Shown here: positions 13,391 through 20,800 of the stretch, piece after piece
How the letters are laid out: each line of letters opens with the position of its first letter
Numbering within the stretch: the first letter of the stretch is position 1
Assembly: GCF_021952865.1 (NCBI RefSeq)
Contig: NZ_CP040792.1
Coordinates: 62,001 to 126,000 of the forward strand
DNA from: Clavibacter californiensis
Lineage (GTDB): Bacteria; Actinomycetota; Actinomycetes; Actinomycetales; Microbacteriaceae
Length of the DNA stretch: 64,000 bases
Direction of reading: 5' to 3'
Position numbers and translations under genes: made by a program
Notes under the pieces: model-generated
What the model was told of the DNA's origin: nothing
What the model saw: only the letters and a program-made list of their open reading frames with translations
Databases searched by the model: none

Positions 13391-14248
13391 ATGCCCGAGC
13401 ACCCGTCGACCGTCCTGTCCCTGAGCGGGCACAGGGCCGTCATCGAGCCCGACCGGTTCGTGCCGGGCGCCTACCAGCTCGTGGTCGACGGCACCCCCCA
13501 GTCGCACGTCAACATGGACGACCCGGGCGAGCTGTTCTTCGAGTACGTGCAGCGCATGGGGCACGTCATCGACCTCGTCGGCGACCCGGGGCAGCCGATC
13601 ACCGCCCTGCACCTCGGCGCCGGCGCGCTCACCATCCCGCGGTACGTCGAGGCGACCCGGCCCGGATCCCGCCAGCAGGTCATCGAGCTCGAGCAGGACC
13701 TCGTCGACCTCGTGCGCGAGCACCTGCCCTGGTCCAGGAAGGCCTCCATCCGGCTCCGCTACGGCGACGCGCGCGAGGTGATGGGGCGGCTGCCCGAGGG
13801 GCTCCGCGGATCCGTCGACCTCGTCGTGGTGGACGTCTTCAGCGGCGCGCGCACGCCCGCCCACATCACGAGCCGCGACTTCTACGCGGACGCCACGGCC
13901 TTCCTCGCACCGGGCGGGATCATGACGGTCAACGTCGCCGACGGCCACGGCCTCCGGTTCGCGCGCGGGCAGGCCGCCACGATCCAGGACGTGCTGCCGC
14001 ACGTGGCCGCGCTCGCCGAGACGCAGGTGCTCAAGGGCCGCAGGTTCGGGAACGTCGTGTTCGCCGCGTCCGCGACGCCGCTGCCCTTCGACTTCGTGCC
14101 GCGCCTGCTCGCCGGGGGCCCGCATCCCGCCAAGGTCGTCGAGGGCCGCGAGCTCGCCGACTTCATCGCCGGAGCGTCCGTCGTGACCGACGCCACGGCC
14201 GTCCCGTCCCCCTCCCCCGCCCGCAGCGTCTTCCAGACGAAGCCGTGA
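13391..14248 (+). CDS. spermidine-synthase-like methyltransferase-fold protein
   Basis: 285-residue protein with the Rossmann core of spermidine synthase-like proteins. ALHLGAGALTIPRYVEATRP matches the nucleotide-binding loop and VIELEQDLVDLV the acidic strand-2 end. RYGDAREVMGRLP and DLVVVDVFSGARTPAHIT match the catalytic-loop region. Actinobacterial genomes carry several such proteins whose polyamine synthase activity is not established, so the substrate is left open. TAGGCT lies six bases before ATG; GAGGAG directly abuts the ATG with no spacer and is unlikely to act as a ribosome-binding site. It precedes the dehydrogenase lipoprotein gene by 41 bp and may be co-transcribed. Confidence 0.82.
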   Translation: MPEHPSTVLSLSGHRAVIEPDRFVPGAYQLVVDGTPQSHVNMDDPGELFFEYVQRMGHVIDLVGDPGQPITALHLGAGALTIPRYVEATRPGSRQQVIELEQDLVDLVREHLPWSRKASIRLRYGDAREVMGRLPEGLRGSVDLVVVDVFSGARTPAHITSRDFYADATAFLAPGGIMTVNVADGHGLRFARGQAATIQDVLPHVAALAETQVLKGRRFGNVVFAASATPLPFDFVPRLLAGGPHPAKVVEGRELADFIAGASVVTDATAVPSPSPARSVFQTKP

Positions 14249-14289
14249 CCGGTCCGGGCACCGAGGCCCGCCGAACCACCGGAGTCCCC

Positions 14290-15474
14290 ATGAACCGCCG
14301 CTCCCGCACCCGCCCGGCGCGCGTCGCCGCGCTCGGCTTCGCCGCCCTCGTCGCGCTGACGGGCTGCACGAACGACGACGGCTCGCCCGTGGACGTGCGC
14401 GCGACCGAGCCGCCCGCGCCCTCCCCCACCAGCACGGACGCCGCGCCGGCCGGCGTCGCGCCGTCGGGCACGCCCACTGCGCTCGCGTCCGACCTCGTCT
14501 CGCCGTGGTCCGTCGCCGAGCTGCCGTCCGGATCCCTGCTCGTCAGCGAGCGCGACACGTCGCGCATCGTCGAGGTGCTCGGCGACGGCACCACGCGGGT
14601 CGCCGGCACGATCGCGGGCGTGGGGCCGCAGGGCGAGGGCGGCCTGCTCGGGATAGCGGTGCGCGAGGCGGACGGCGGCACCCAGCTCTACGCGTACTAC
14701 ACGAGCTCCACCGACAACCGCATCGTGCGCATGGACGTGACGGGCGAGCCGGGGTCGCTCGGGCTCGGGGTGGCCGAGGACGTGGTGACGGGGATCCCGC
14801 GCGACACGACCCACAACGGCGGCCGCATCGCGTTCGGCCCCGACGGCATGCTCTACGCCACCACGGGCGACGCGAACCTCCGCGACGCCGCGCAGGACCC
14901 GTTCTCGCTCGCGGGCAAGATCCTCCGACTCACGCCCGACGGACAGGGGGCGGCCGACAACCCGACGCCGGGGTCGCCCGTCTACTCGATGGGCCACCGC
15001 AACCCCCAGGGCATCGCGTGGGACGCCGAGGGGAACCTCTGGGCGGCCGAGTTCGGGCAGGACACCTGGGACGAGCTGAACCTGATCGAGCCCGGCGGGA
15101 ACTACGGCTGGCCGGTCGTCGAGGGCGCGACGGACGACGCAGCGGACGACGCGTACATCGACCCCGTCCGACAGTGGGCCACCGACGACGCGAGCCCGAG
15201 CGGCATCGCGATCTCCGGCGACACGATCTTCATGGCGGGGCTCGGCGGCCAGCGCCTCTGGGTGATCCGGCCGGGCGCGGTGGTCACCGACCCCATCCCC
15301 GACGACCGCGTGACCGAGTTCTACACGCGGGAGTTCGGCCGGATCCGGGACGTGCAGGCCGCGCCCGACGGCTCCCTGCGCATGCTCACCGGCAACACCG
15401 ACGGCCGCGGGACGCCGCGCCCGGGCGACGACAAGCTGCTCCGGGTCGAGCTCATGCCGATCCAGGCGGGATAA
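14290..15474 (+). CDS. PQQ-type sugar dehydrogenase lipoprotein
   Basis: 394-residue secreted lipoprotein of the soluble glucose/sorbosone dehydrogenase family, a six-bladed beta-propeller that may use PQQ. The lipobox LTGC follows a basic, hydrophobic signal. Family motifs include LVSPWSVAELPSGSLLVSER, THNGGRIAFGPDGMLYATTG, GHRNPQGIAWDAEGNLWAAE and NYGWPVVEG. A frame extending 15 codons upstream is ignored because the ATG at 14290 gives the proper signal peptide. Whether the cofactor is really bound, and which sugar is oxidised, cannot be told from sequence. Confidence 0.88.
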   Translation: MNRRSRTRPARVAALGFAALVALTGCTNDDGSPVDVRATEPPAPSPTSTDAAPAGVAPSGTPTALASDLVSPWSVAELPSGSLLVSERDTSRIVEVLGDGTTRVAGTIAGVGPQGEGGLLGIAVREADGGTQLYAYYTSSTDNRIVRMDVTGEPGSLGLGVAEDVVTGIPRDTTHNGGRIAFGPDGMLYATTGDANLRDAAQDPFSLAGKILRLTPDGQGAADNPTPGSPVYSMGHRNPQGIAWDAEGNLWAAEFGQDTWDELNLIEPGGNYGWPVVEGATDDAADDAYIDPVRQWATDDASPSGIAISGDTIFMAGLGGQRLWVIRPGAVVTDPIPDDRVTEFYTREFGRIRDVQAAPDGSLRMLTGNTDGRGTPRPGDDKLLRVELMPIQAG

Positions 15475-15484
15475 TCTCTAACTC

Positions 15485-16015
15485 GTGACAGGCACCGCGA
15501 TCATCATCGGCTACGACAGGGACACCCTCCGGGAGAAGGTGGACCTGCGGGCGGCCGGCGAGCGCCTGGACGAGCTGGAGGCGCTCCGGAGCCTCTCCGC
15601 CATCACCGAGAAGGTCGCGCTGCTGCGCATGCTGGGCCGCCTCGACGAGGCGTGGGACATGGCGAACGCGGCCGTCCGCCAGGCGCGCTTCACGGGCGAC
15701 CGGGAGACGCTGCTCGCGTGCCGGATCCGCCGCGCGCAGGTGCAGCAGTACCAGGGCAAGCTCGACATCGCGCTGCAGGACCTCGGCGGCTGCGTCGACG
15801 AGGCCCGCGCGCACGAGTGGTACGCGCTGGAGGCGTTCGCGCTGCAGCACCGCGGCAAGGTCCACTTCGACCGGGGCGACTACCGCCTCGCGCTCTCCGA
15901 CTTCGAGGACGCGTACACGCTGCGCACGCGCGAGGGCCTGCCGAGCGACCAGCTCGAGAGCTCGGCGCTCGCGATCGACGTCGCCAAGGAGCGCATCGCC
16001 GCCCAGCCGGCGTGA
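15485..16015 (+). CDS. TPR-like hypothetical protein
   Basis: 176-residue soluble protein made of paired helices resembling tetratricopeptide repeats, for example LRMLGRLDEAWDMANAAVRQ, QYQGKLDIALQDLGGCVDEA and HFDRGDYRLALSDFEDAYTL. Such repeats usually bind other proteins; the partner is unknown. The start is GTG, ten bp after the dehydrogenase stop. TAATCT (15472-15477) lies seven bases before the GTG and no Shine-Dalgarno is visible, so it may have its own leaderless promoter overlapping the upstream stop. It begins a tight run with the SprT-like and CGNR genes. Confidence 0.7.
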   Translation: MTGTAIIIGYDRDTLREKVDLRAAGERLDELEALRSLSAITEKVALLRMLGRLDEAWDMANAAVRQARFTGDRETLLACRIRRAQVQQYQGKLDIALQDLGGCVDEARAHEWYALEAFALQHRGKVHFDRGDYRLALSDFEDAYTLRTREGLPSDQLESSALAIDVAKERIAAQPA

Positions 16016-16051
16016 TGGGCCCGCTCGCTCCCCGGCCGACGGCGGCCGGCC

Positions 16052-16561
16052 GTGGCTGACCTCGCCCGGGTGCGGATCTGGGCCGACGCCCTGATCGCGC
16101 TGCACCTCGACCCCTCGTGGACCTTCGCGTTCGACCACGCCCGCACCCGCGCCGGCGCCTGCCACTACGGCGAGAAGCGGATCACGGTCTCCCGGCACCT
16201 GGCGGGGCGGTTCGAGGACGACGAGATCCACCAGGTCCTGCTGCACGAGGTCGCGCACGCGCTCGCCGGATCCCGCGCGGGCCACGGGCCGAGGTGGAAG
16301 GCGACGGCCGCCGAGCTCGGCTACGAGGGATCCCGGCTGCACTCGGGCGCCGTCGCCGAGGAGCTCGCCCCGTGGGTGGGCGCCTGCCCGGCCGGCCACG
16401 CCCACTTCCGCTACCGGAAGCCGACGCGCCCGCTCGCCTGCGGGCTGTGCTCGAAGCGGTTCGACAAGGCGCACCTCATCGCGTGGACGAAGCGCGAGGT
16501 GCCGTCGGGCGCCGCCGTGTCGCGGGCATCGGCCACCGATCGCCGCGAGGGGGCCGCGTGA
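16052..16561 (+). CDS. SprT-like zinc metalloprotein
   Basis: 169-residue protein of the SprT-like family. The zinc-protease motif HEVAHALAG is at about residues 66-74, with a distal RAGHGPRWK histidine as third ligand. A C-terminal zinc ribbon is suggested by a Cys near residue 112 (ACPAGHAHFRY) and the CGLCSKRF pair. SprT/Spartan relatives cut DNA-protein crosslinks in other organisms; the same role here is inference. The GTG start is 37 bp after the TPR-like gene, and its last bases overlap the CGNR gene start by 4 bp (GTGA). Confidence 0.8.
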   Translation: MADLARVRIWADALIALHLDPSWTFAFDHARTRAGACHYGEKRITVSRHLAGRFEDDEIHQVLLHEVAHALAGSRAGHGPRWKATAAELGYEGSRLHSGAVAEELAPWVGACPAGHAHFRYRKPTRPLACGLCSKRFDKAHLIAWTKREVPSGAAVSRASATDRREGAA

Positions 16562-17235
16562 GCCGGGCGCCGGGATCCGAGCGGCCCACCGGCCAGTGGA
16601 TCACCGACCCCGACGGCCTGCGCTGGTTCCTCGACACGGGCGTCGTGAGCCTCGACCTCGCCTACACGGGCGCGCTCGGGGATCCGGAGCCGCGCGAGAC
16701 GCTGCCGGACGCCGCGGCCCTCGGCGCGTGGCTGAGCGAGCACCTCGCGCCCGTCTCCGAGCCCGGCGAGCGCGACCTCGCGGACATGCGCACGCTCCGG
16801 CAGGCGATCGGCGACATCGCGGCGGCCATCGCGGACGGCGGGGAGCCCGCGCCGCGGGACGTCGACGTGCTCAACCTCTACGCGGCCACGCCCGACCTGC
16901 CGCCCGCGCTCGGCGGCGGATCCCGCCAGGCCGGCCGCGCGCTCGCCCGGCCCGCGCAGGCGCTCGCGTCGGCGGCGCGCGACGCGGTGATGGTGTTCGG
17001 GGCGGGATCCGAGCGGATCCACCGCTGCTCGGCCGACGACTGCACCGTGCTCTACCTCGACACCACGCGCTCGGGCACCCGGCGCTGGTGCTCGATGCGG
17101 CGCTGCGGCAACCGCGCGAAGGTGCGCGCCCACCGCGCCAGGCAGCTGCGGGAGCGGCGGACGGGGATCCCGGCGCGCGTCGCGCCCGCGCGTCCCGCGG
17201 CCTCCCCCGGGTACGACGACGGCCCGGGAGCCTGA
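16558..17235 (+). CDS. CGNR zinc-finger (ABATE-domain) protein
   Basis: 225-residue putative stress-responsive regulator. The N-terminal half matches the ABATE ligand-like domain (WFLDTGVVSLDLAYTGALGD onward). The C-terminus carries the CGNR zinc finger: CSADDC, then TTRSGTRRWCSMRRCGNRAK, followed by a basic tail. The start is GTG, which overlaps the stop of the SprT-like gene in a GTGA junction, so the two are translationally coupled. Members of this family are presumed transcription regulators; the target is unknown. The stop lies within an inverted repeat that may terminate transcription. Confidence 0.88.
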   Translation: MSRAPGSERPTGQWITDPDGLRWFLDTGVVSLDLAYTGALGDPEPRETLPDAAALGAWLSEHLAPVSEPGERDLADMRTLRQAIGDIAAAIADGGEPAPRDVDVLNLYAATPDLPPALGGGSRQAGRALARPAQALASAARDAVMVFGAGSERIHRCSADDCTVLYLDTTRSGTRRWCSMRRCGNRAKVRAHRARQLRERRTGIPARVAPARPAASPGYDDGPGA

Positions 17236-17248
17236 GCCCCCGGGCCGT
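17219..17248. terminator. possible bidirectional terminator
   Basis: A 10-bp stem, ACGGCCCGGG with CCCGGGCCGT, encloses a 10-base loop containing the CGNR stop codon. It lies between two convergent genes. There is no T-run on either side, so it is only a candidate. Confidence 0.45.
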
Positions 17249-17263
17249 GCGCGCGGATCCGCG

Positions 17264-17566
17264 TCACTCGCTGACGCGGACCTCCTTCCAGAACGCGACG
17301 TAGCCGCTGTAGTCACGGCCGACGCGGTCGAACGACGACGGGATGGGCGTCGGGTACGACCAGGCGCGGTCCTGCAGCACGGTGTCGCCGTCCTTGACGG
17401 AGTAGTACTGCGTGTCGCCCTTCCACGGGCAGTGGTACGGCGTGCTGGTTTCCGCCAGGAGCGACATGTCGACGCTCTGGGGCGGGAAGTACCAGTTGCC
17501 CTCGATCTCGATGAGCTCGTCCTTGGGCGCCTCCGCGACGGTGACGCCGTTGATGAGTGCCTTCAT
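17264..17566 (-). CDS. DUF427 domain protein
   Basis: 100-residue DUF427 protein, complete for the family. Typical features are the N-terminal KALINGVTVAEAP strand pair, IEGNWYFPPQSV, and the conserved TPYHCPWKGDTQYYSV block. The C-terminal YVAFWKEVRV strand completes the beta-rich fold. Its function is not established. It is the last of three minus-strand genes, 123 bp after the ComB-like gene, and converges on the CGNR gene. The ATG follows a GGAAGGTCATC ribosome-binding region. Confidence 0.92.
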   Translation of the reverse strand: MKALINGVTVAEAPKDELIEIEGNWYFPPQSVDMSLLAETSTPYHCPWKGDTQYYSVKDGDTVLQDRAWSYPTPIPSSFDRVGRDYSGYVAFWKEVRVSE

Positions 17567-17689
17567 GTGATGACCTTCCGGTTGCGTGGCGTCGTCCCGG
17601 GTGCGGCGCCTGATGCACAGGGGAACACACGCTCCTGGGTGCCCATTCCGGACGGGCGCTGAGCGGATGCCGCGCGGCGGCGCGCGGAC

Positions 17690-18280
17690 TCAGGCGTCGC
17701 GGTGCAGGCGGTGCACGACCACGTCGACGGGGCCTGCGGCGAGCGCCTCGGCGACCAGCCCGTCGTGTCCCGCGGCGTCGAGCCGGCGCGCGGAGACGCT
17801 CGCGGTCACCAGGTGGCCGACGGCCGGCCGGAGCTGCTGGAACGCGGCGCACGCGACGGCGGCCTCGGGCGAGGTGGCGTCGATCCCCAGGGCGGCGAGC
17901 GCGTCCACCACGGCGCCGGCGGCGAGCTGGTCCTCGGCGCACGCGCGCCAGGATCCGTCGGCCTCCACCGTGCCGGCGGCGACGACGGCCACGAACGCGC
18001 GGCGGCCGAGCGCGGTCTGCAGGGCGAGGATCCAGTCGGCGACGGCCGGGGCGTCGGCGAGCCCGGCGCTCACCACCGCCGGGCGCGCGGGCATGGTCGC
18101 GAGGACCTCGTCCCTGCGGGCGGCCGTGGGCGGCGGGACGGAGGGCAGGGCGTCGACCCAGACGATGACGTCGGCCCCTGCGGCGATGCGGCGGGCGCCG
18201 GCCACGCCGCCGTCGAGCCGGACCTGGTAGCGGGCCTGCGTCGACGGGTCGGGGTGCGCGGCGTCAGCGGAGGAGGTCAC
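17690..18280 (-). CDS. ComB-like (2-phosphosulfolactate phosphatase family) protein
   Basis: 196-residue protein with the look of the ComB fold: an N-terminal VIVWVDALPS strand with catalytic-type Asp, an AVVSAGLADA segment and the family motif WRACAEDQLAAGAVVDALAA. ComB hydrolyses 2-phosphosulfolactate in coenzyme M synthesis in archaea. This organism should not make coenzyme M, so the real substrate is probably different. The start is GTG inside the 3' end of the EVE gene. On the minus strand TAGCAT (18287-18292) sits six bases before it, so it may have a leaderless promoter within the upstream gene. Confidence 0.75.
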   Translation of the reverse strand: MTSSADAAHPDPSTQARYQVRLDGGVAGARRIAAGADVIVWVDALPSVPPPTAARRDEVLATMPARPAVVSAGLADAPAVADWILALQTALGRRAFVAVVAAGTVEADGSWRACAEDQLAAGAVVDALAALGIDATSPEAAVACAAFQQLRPAVGHLVTASVSARRLDAAGHDGLVAEALAAGPVDVVVHRLHRDA

Positions 18281-18764
18281 GATCCGATGCTACGGGCGTC
18301 CACGGACCTGACCCGCCGCGGATGACGCGGCGCGACGGCTCGGGCGCCCCGCGGCGCATGGCCTGGCGGATCACCTCGAAGTCGTCCCGCGTGATCTCGA
18401 GGAGCCCCGGCGCGAGCTTCCGACCCCACTCGAGGGAGTCGCGCGTGAAGTCGAGTACGGGGACGAGCGGGCGGATAGGGGCGTCGACCGCGCCGAGGTC
18501 CCACTCCATCCGCCGGCGCCACGGCCGCCACTCGCCCACGCGACCCTGGTACGGCGCGGCGTCGGCGACACGGCCGATCGCGGTGAACGCACGGAGGAGC
18601 TGCCCGTCGGGGTACGACTCGCGCGGCGAGTAGTAGACGAACCCGTCGGCCTCGCCGAGCCGCTCGACCGGCTCGCGGGCGCCGCGGTTGACCTGCGCGA
18701 TGCCGAGGTCCAGGCCGTCGAGCACGCGGTCGCGCGAGACGACGCCCACCCAGTACCTGATCAT
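18264..18764 (-). CDS. EVE-domain protein
   Basis: 166-residue EVE-domain protein, a PUA-like fold that binds modified nucleotides in RNA or DNA. It matches the UPF0310-type pattern: start IRYWVGVVSRDRVLDGLDLG, then QVNRGAREPVERLGEADGFVYYSPR and a C-terminal LEWGRKLAPGLLEITRDDFEVI. The ATG is chosen because the family begins here; an upstream extension in the same frame has shadow-like composition. It overlaps the ComB-like gene by 17 bp. A role in sensing base modification is inferred from the fold only. Confidence 0.87.
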   Translation of the reverse strand: MIRYWVGVVSRDRVLDGLDLGIAQVNRGAREPVERLGEADGFVYYSPRESYPDGQLLRAFTAIGRVADAAPYQGRVGEWRPWRRRMEWDLGAVDAPIRPLVPVLDFTRDSLEWGRKLAPGLLEITRDDFEVIRQAMRRGAPEPSRRVIRGGSGPWTPVASDRDLLR

Positions 18765-18833
18765 GTCCGTCCCATCCTGTCCCACGGCGGCGGGACGCCG
18801 GGCACGCCCAGCCGGGCGGAGCACACTGGTCCC

Positions 18834-19376
18834 ATGCGCGTGCTGCTGAAGACCATCCTCGACTGCGATCCCGACGCCGCCTGGCGCGCGCTCCACTCGC
18901 CCACCGTGATGCGGGAGGTCGCGGGCCCGCTCGTCGACTTCGTGCCGCTCGAGGACGGCGGCTTCCCCTCCAGCTGGGACGGCCGCGAGCACGTCGCCGC
19001 GATGCAGACCGGACCCTTCACGGCGGGACGCCAGAGCATCCGGCTCCGCGACATGAAGCCGCGCGTCGAGGGCGTGCGCATCGTGCGCGACGACGGCCAC
19101 GGGCTCTCGGGGCTCATGTCGATACCCACGAGCATGCGGCACAGCATGGCCGTCTCGGCGGATCCCGCCGGCCCCGACGCCGATGGCCGCGTCAAGACCC
19201 TCTTCCGCGACCAGCTCGAGTTCGAGGCCGGACTCCTCGGCCCCGCGATGTGGCCGACCTTCTGGGCCTTCTGGCAGTGGCGCGCGTTCCGGCTCCGCCA
19301 GCTCGCGCCGACGTGGGCGTACGACTGGGAGCCCGAGGCGGATCCCGACGCGGACCCCGCGGCCTCCGACGCATAG
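18834..19376 (+). CDS. hypothetical protein
   Basis: Not recognised. The 180-residue product starts MRVLLKTILDCDPDAAWRAL, a pattern reminiscent of START/SRPBCC-type domains where a strand is followed by a helix after an alanine-rich loop. I cannot confirm that family. The C-terminus has an aromatic cluster (MWPTFWAFWQWRAFRLRQLA) and an acidic Asp/Ala tail. CACACT lies six bases before ATG and no Shine-Dalgarno sequence is present, fitting a leaderless transcript. It is divergent from the EVE gene, 69 bp away, and convergent with a lipoprotein gene. Confidence 0.65.
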   Translation: MRVLLKTILDCDPDAAWRALHSPTVMREVAGPLVDFVPLEDGGFPSSWDGREHVAAMQTGPFTAGRQSIRLRDMKPRVEGVRIVRDDGHGLSGLMSIPTSMRHSMAVSADPAGPDADGRVKTLFRDQLEFEAGLLGPAMWPTFWAFWQWRAFRLRQLAPTWAYDWEPEADPDADPAASDA

Positions 19377-19383
19377 CGCCGGG

Positions 19384-19851
19384 TCAGCCCTCCGTCGGCC
19401 GCTGCTGGAGGAGCTCCCGCGACCCGACCGGCTCCGTGAGCGGGATGCGCGCGACCATCGGGAATCCCGCGTCGCCGCACGCGGCTCCACCGGCGGCGGG
19501 GCGCCGCTCCCCCCGCTGCAGGTCCACGACGACGCGGTCGCCGGTCTCCTGCACCCGCGCGCCCTCCACCTGCTCGCCGCAGCGCGGATCCCCTGCGATC
19601 CACGAGATGTCCACCCAGGGGCCGTCCGGCACGGCATCCGACGGGTTCCACGGCACGATCGCGTCGCCGTCGATCGGCGCGGAGGCGTCGAGGAGCTCGG
19701 GATCGGCGAACGGGACGCCGGCCGGGATCGGCCGTGCATCGCGGGCGACGAGCGGCTGGTCGTCGACGCCTGACCCCTCGGCCGTGCATCCCGCGAGGGC
19801 GGCCGCGAGCGCGGGCAGGGCGACGACGAGCAGCAGGCGGGGAGCGCGCAT
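19384..19851 (-). CDS. small secreted lipoprotein
   Basis: 155-residue predicted lipoprotein of unknown function. The signal peptide RLLLVVALPALAAALAGC ends in the lipobox ALAGC with the modified Cys near residue 19. The mature protein has two further Cys pairs (RCGEQ and AACGDAG) that could form a disulphide. The ATG at 19851 places the signal at the N-terminus; an ATG nine bases upstream is also possible. Longer frames cross the divergent DUF1684 gene and are rejected. The stop is 7 bp from the end of the convergent hypothetical gene. Confidence 0.72.
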   Translation of the reverse strand: MRAPRLLLVVALPALAAALAGCTAEGSGVDDQPLVARDARPIPAGVPFADPELLDASAPIDGDAIVPWNPSDAVPDGPWVDISWIAGDPRCGEQVEGARVQETGDRVVVDLQRGERRPAAGGAACGDAGFPMVARIPLTEPVGSRELLQQRPTEG

Positions 19852-19918
19852 GGCCGGCATCCGATCCGCGGCACGACCTCCCGCGGACCCGCGCCGCCCG
19901 TCCGCGTACGGTGGGCGC

Positions 19919-20566
19919 ATGCCCTCCGCCGTCACCGCCCTCCACGTCGCCGACTGGCGCCGCCGCACGCACGAGATGTACGCGGAGGTGCGCTGGGTCG
20001 CGCAGACGGATCCGGCCGCCGCCCACGACCTCTGGCGCCGCACGCGCGACGACATGTTCCGCGGCCACCCCGCGACGCCGCTCCTCCCCGAGCACCGCGA
20101 CGGCTTCGACCGCCTGGACGTCAAGGACTACGACCCGGCCTGGCGGTTCGAGCTGGAGATCCAGGACGACCGCGGCGACGAGCGCCACGACGTCGAGACC
20201 GGCACGGACGGCGTCGTGCCGTTCGAGCTGCTCGGCTCCGTGCACCTGCCCGCCGCCGACGGCCGCGAGGCCGGCAACCTCGACGTCTGGCGCCTGGCGA
20301 GCTACGGCGGCGGCCTGCACCTGCCCGTCAAGGACGCGTCGCACCGGCGCGAGGGCGGCACCTACGGGGGCGGACGATACCTGCTCGACACGGTCAAGGG
20401 ATCCGACCTCGGCCCGGGCGCGCCGGGCTCGATCGTGGTCGACCTCAACTTCGCCTACAACCCGTCGTGCGCCTACGACCCGGAGTGGGCGTGCCCCCTC
20501 GCACCGGCCGGCAACGTGCTCGGCTTCGAGGTCCCCGTCGGCGAGATGGGCTTCTCCCCGGCCTGA
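19919..20566 (+). CDS. DUF1684 domain protein
   Basis: 215-residue DUF1684 protein, near the usual family length. The family signatures are visible: WRRRTHEMYAEVR early, WRRTRDDMFRGHPATPL, FELLGSVHLP, and the C-terminal DLNFAYNPSCAYDPEWACPL block with conserved Cys. Function is unknown. TACGGT (19907-19912) is exactly six bases before ATG and there is no Shine-Dalgarno, so translation is probably leaderless. A much longer upstream frame overlaps the lipoprotein gene on the other strand and is not credible. Confidence 0.88.
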   Translation: MPSAVTALHVADWRRRTHEMYAEVRWVAQTDPAAAHDLWRRTRDDMFRGHPATPLLPEHRDGFDRLDVKDYDPAWRFELEIQDDRGDERHDVETGTDGVVPFELLGSVHLPAADGREAGNLDVWRLASYGGGLHLPVKDASHRREGGTYGGGRYLLDTVKGSDLGPGAPGSIVVDLNFAYNPSCAYDPEWACPLAPAGNVLGFEVPVGEMGFSPA

Positions 20567-20571
20567 CCTGC

Positions 20572-20800
20572 TACGGTGGGATGACTTGCGAGCACATCTG
20601 TGCTCCCTGCGTCGAGAGAACGCGTTCCCTCCTCGCCCCGATCAGATCGCCGAACAGGCCGACGGGGTCGAGTGACATCTTTCTTTTGGCGAACGGATGC
20701 GCCCATCGGCGCCTTCGCCATCCTCCGCTTCCGTGCGTCTCACGCACATCCCGAGAACGCACACCGGGGCGGACCCCTGCCTGGAAGGCAACTCCCCCGC
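20572..20800 (+). promoter_or_regulatory. structured leader of the RNA helicase gene
   Basis: TACGGT (20572-20577) is a likely -10 hexamer, giving a transcript start near 20584 and an untranslated leader of about 217 bases. The leader opens with a perfect 7-bp hairpin, GAGCACA-TC-TGTGCTC (20590-20605), then the palindrome GAACGCGTTC and an attenuator-like element at 20632-20687. A 77-codon frame starting at ATG 20581 runs through the leader and overlaps the helicase start, but its composition is not convincing as a protein. Confidence 0.55.
20632..20687 (+). terminator. candidate attenuator in helicase leader
   Basis: CTCGCCCCG (20632-20640) can pair with CGGGG-T-CGAG (20663-20672), one bulged base. 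The stem is followed within a few bases by ATCTTTCTTTT, a T-rich run that stands out in this high-GC DNA. Hairpin plus U-run is the form of an intrinsic terminator inside the leader. Confidence 0.5.
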
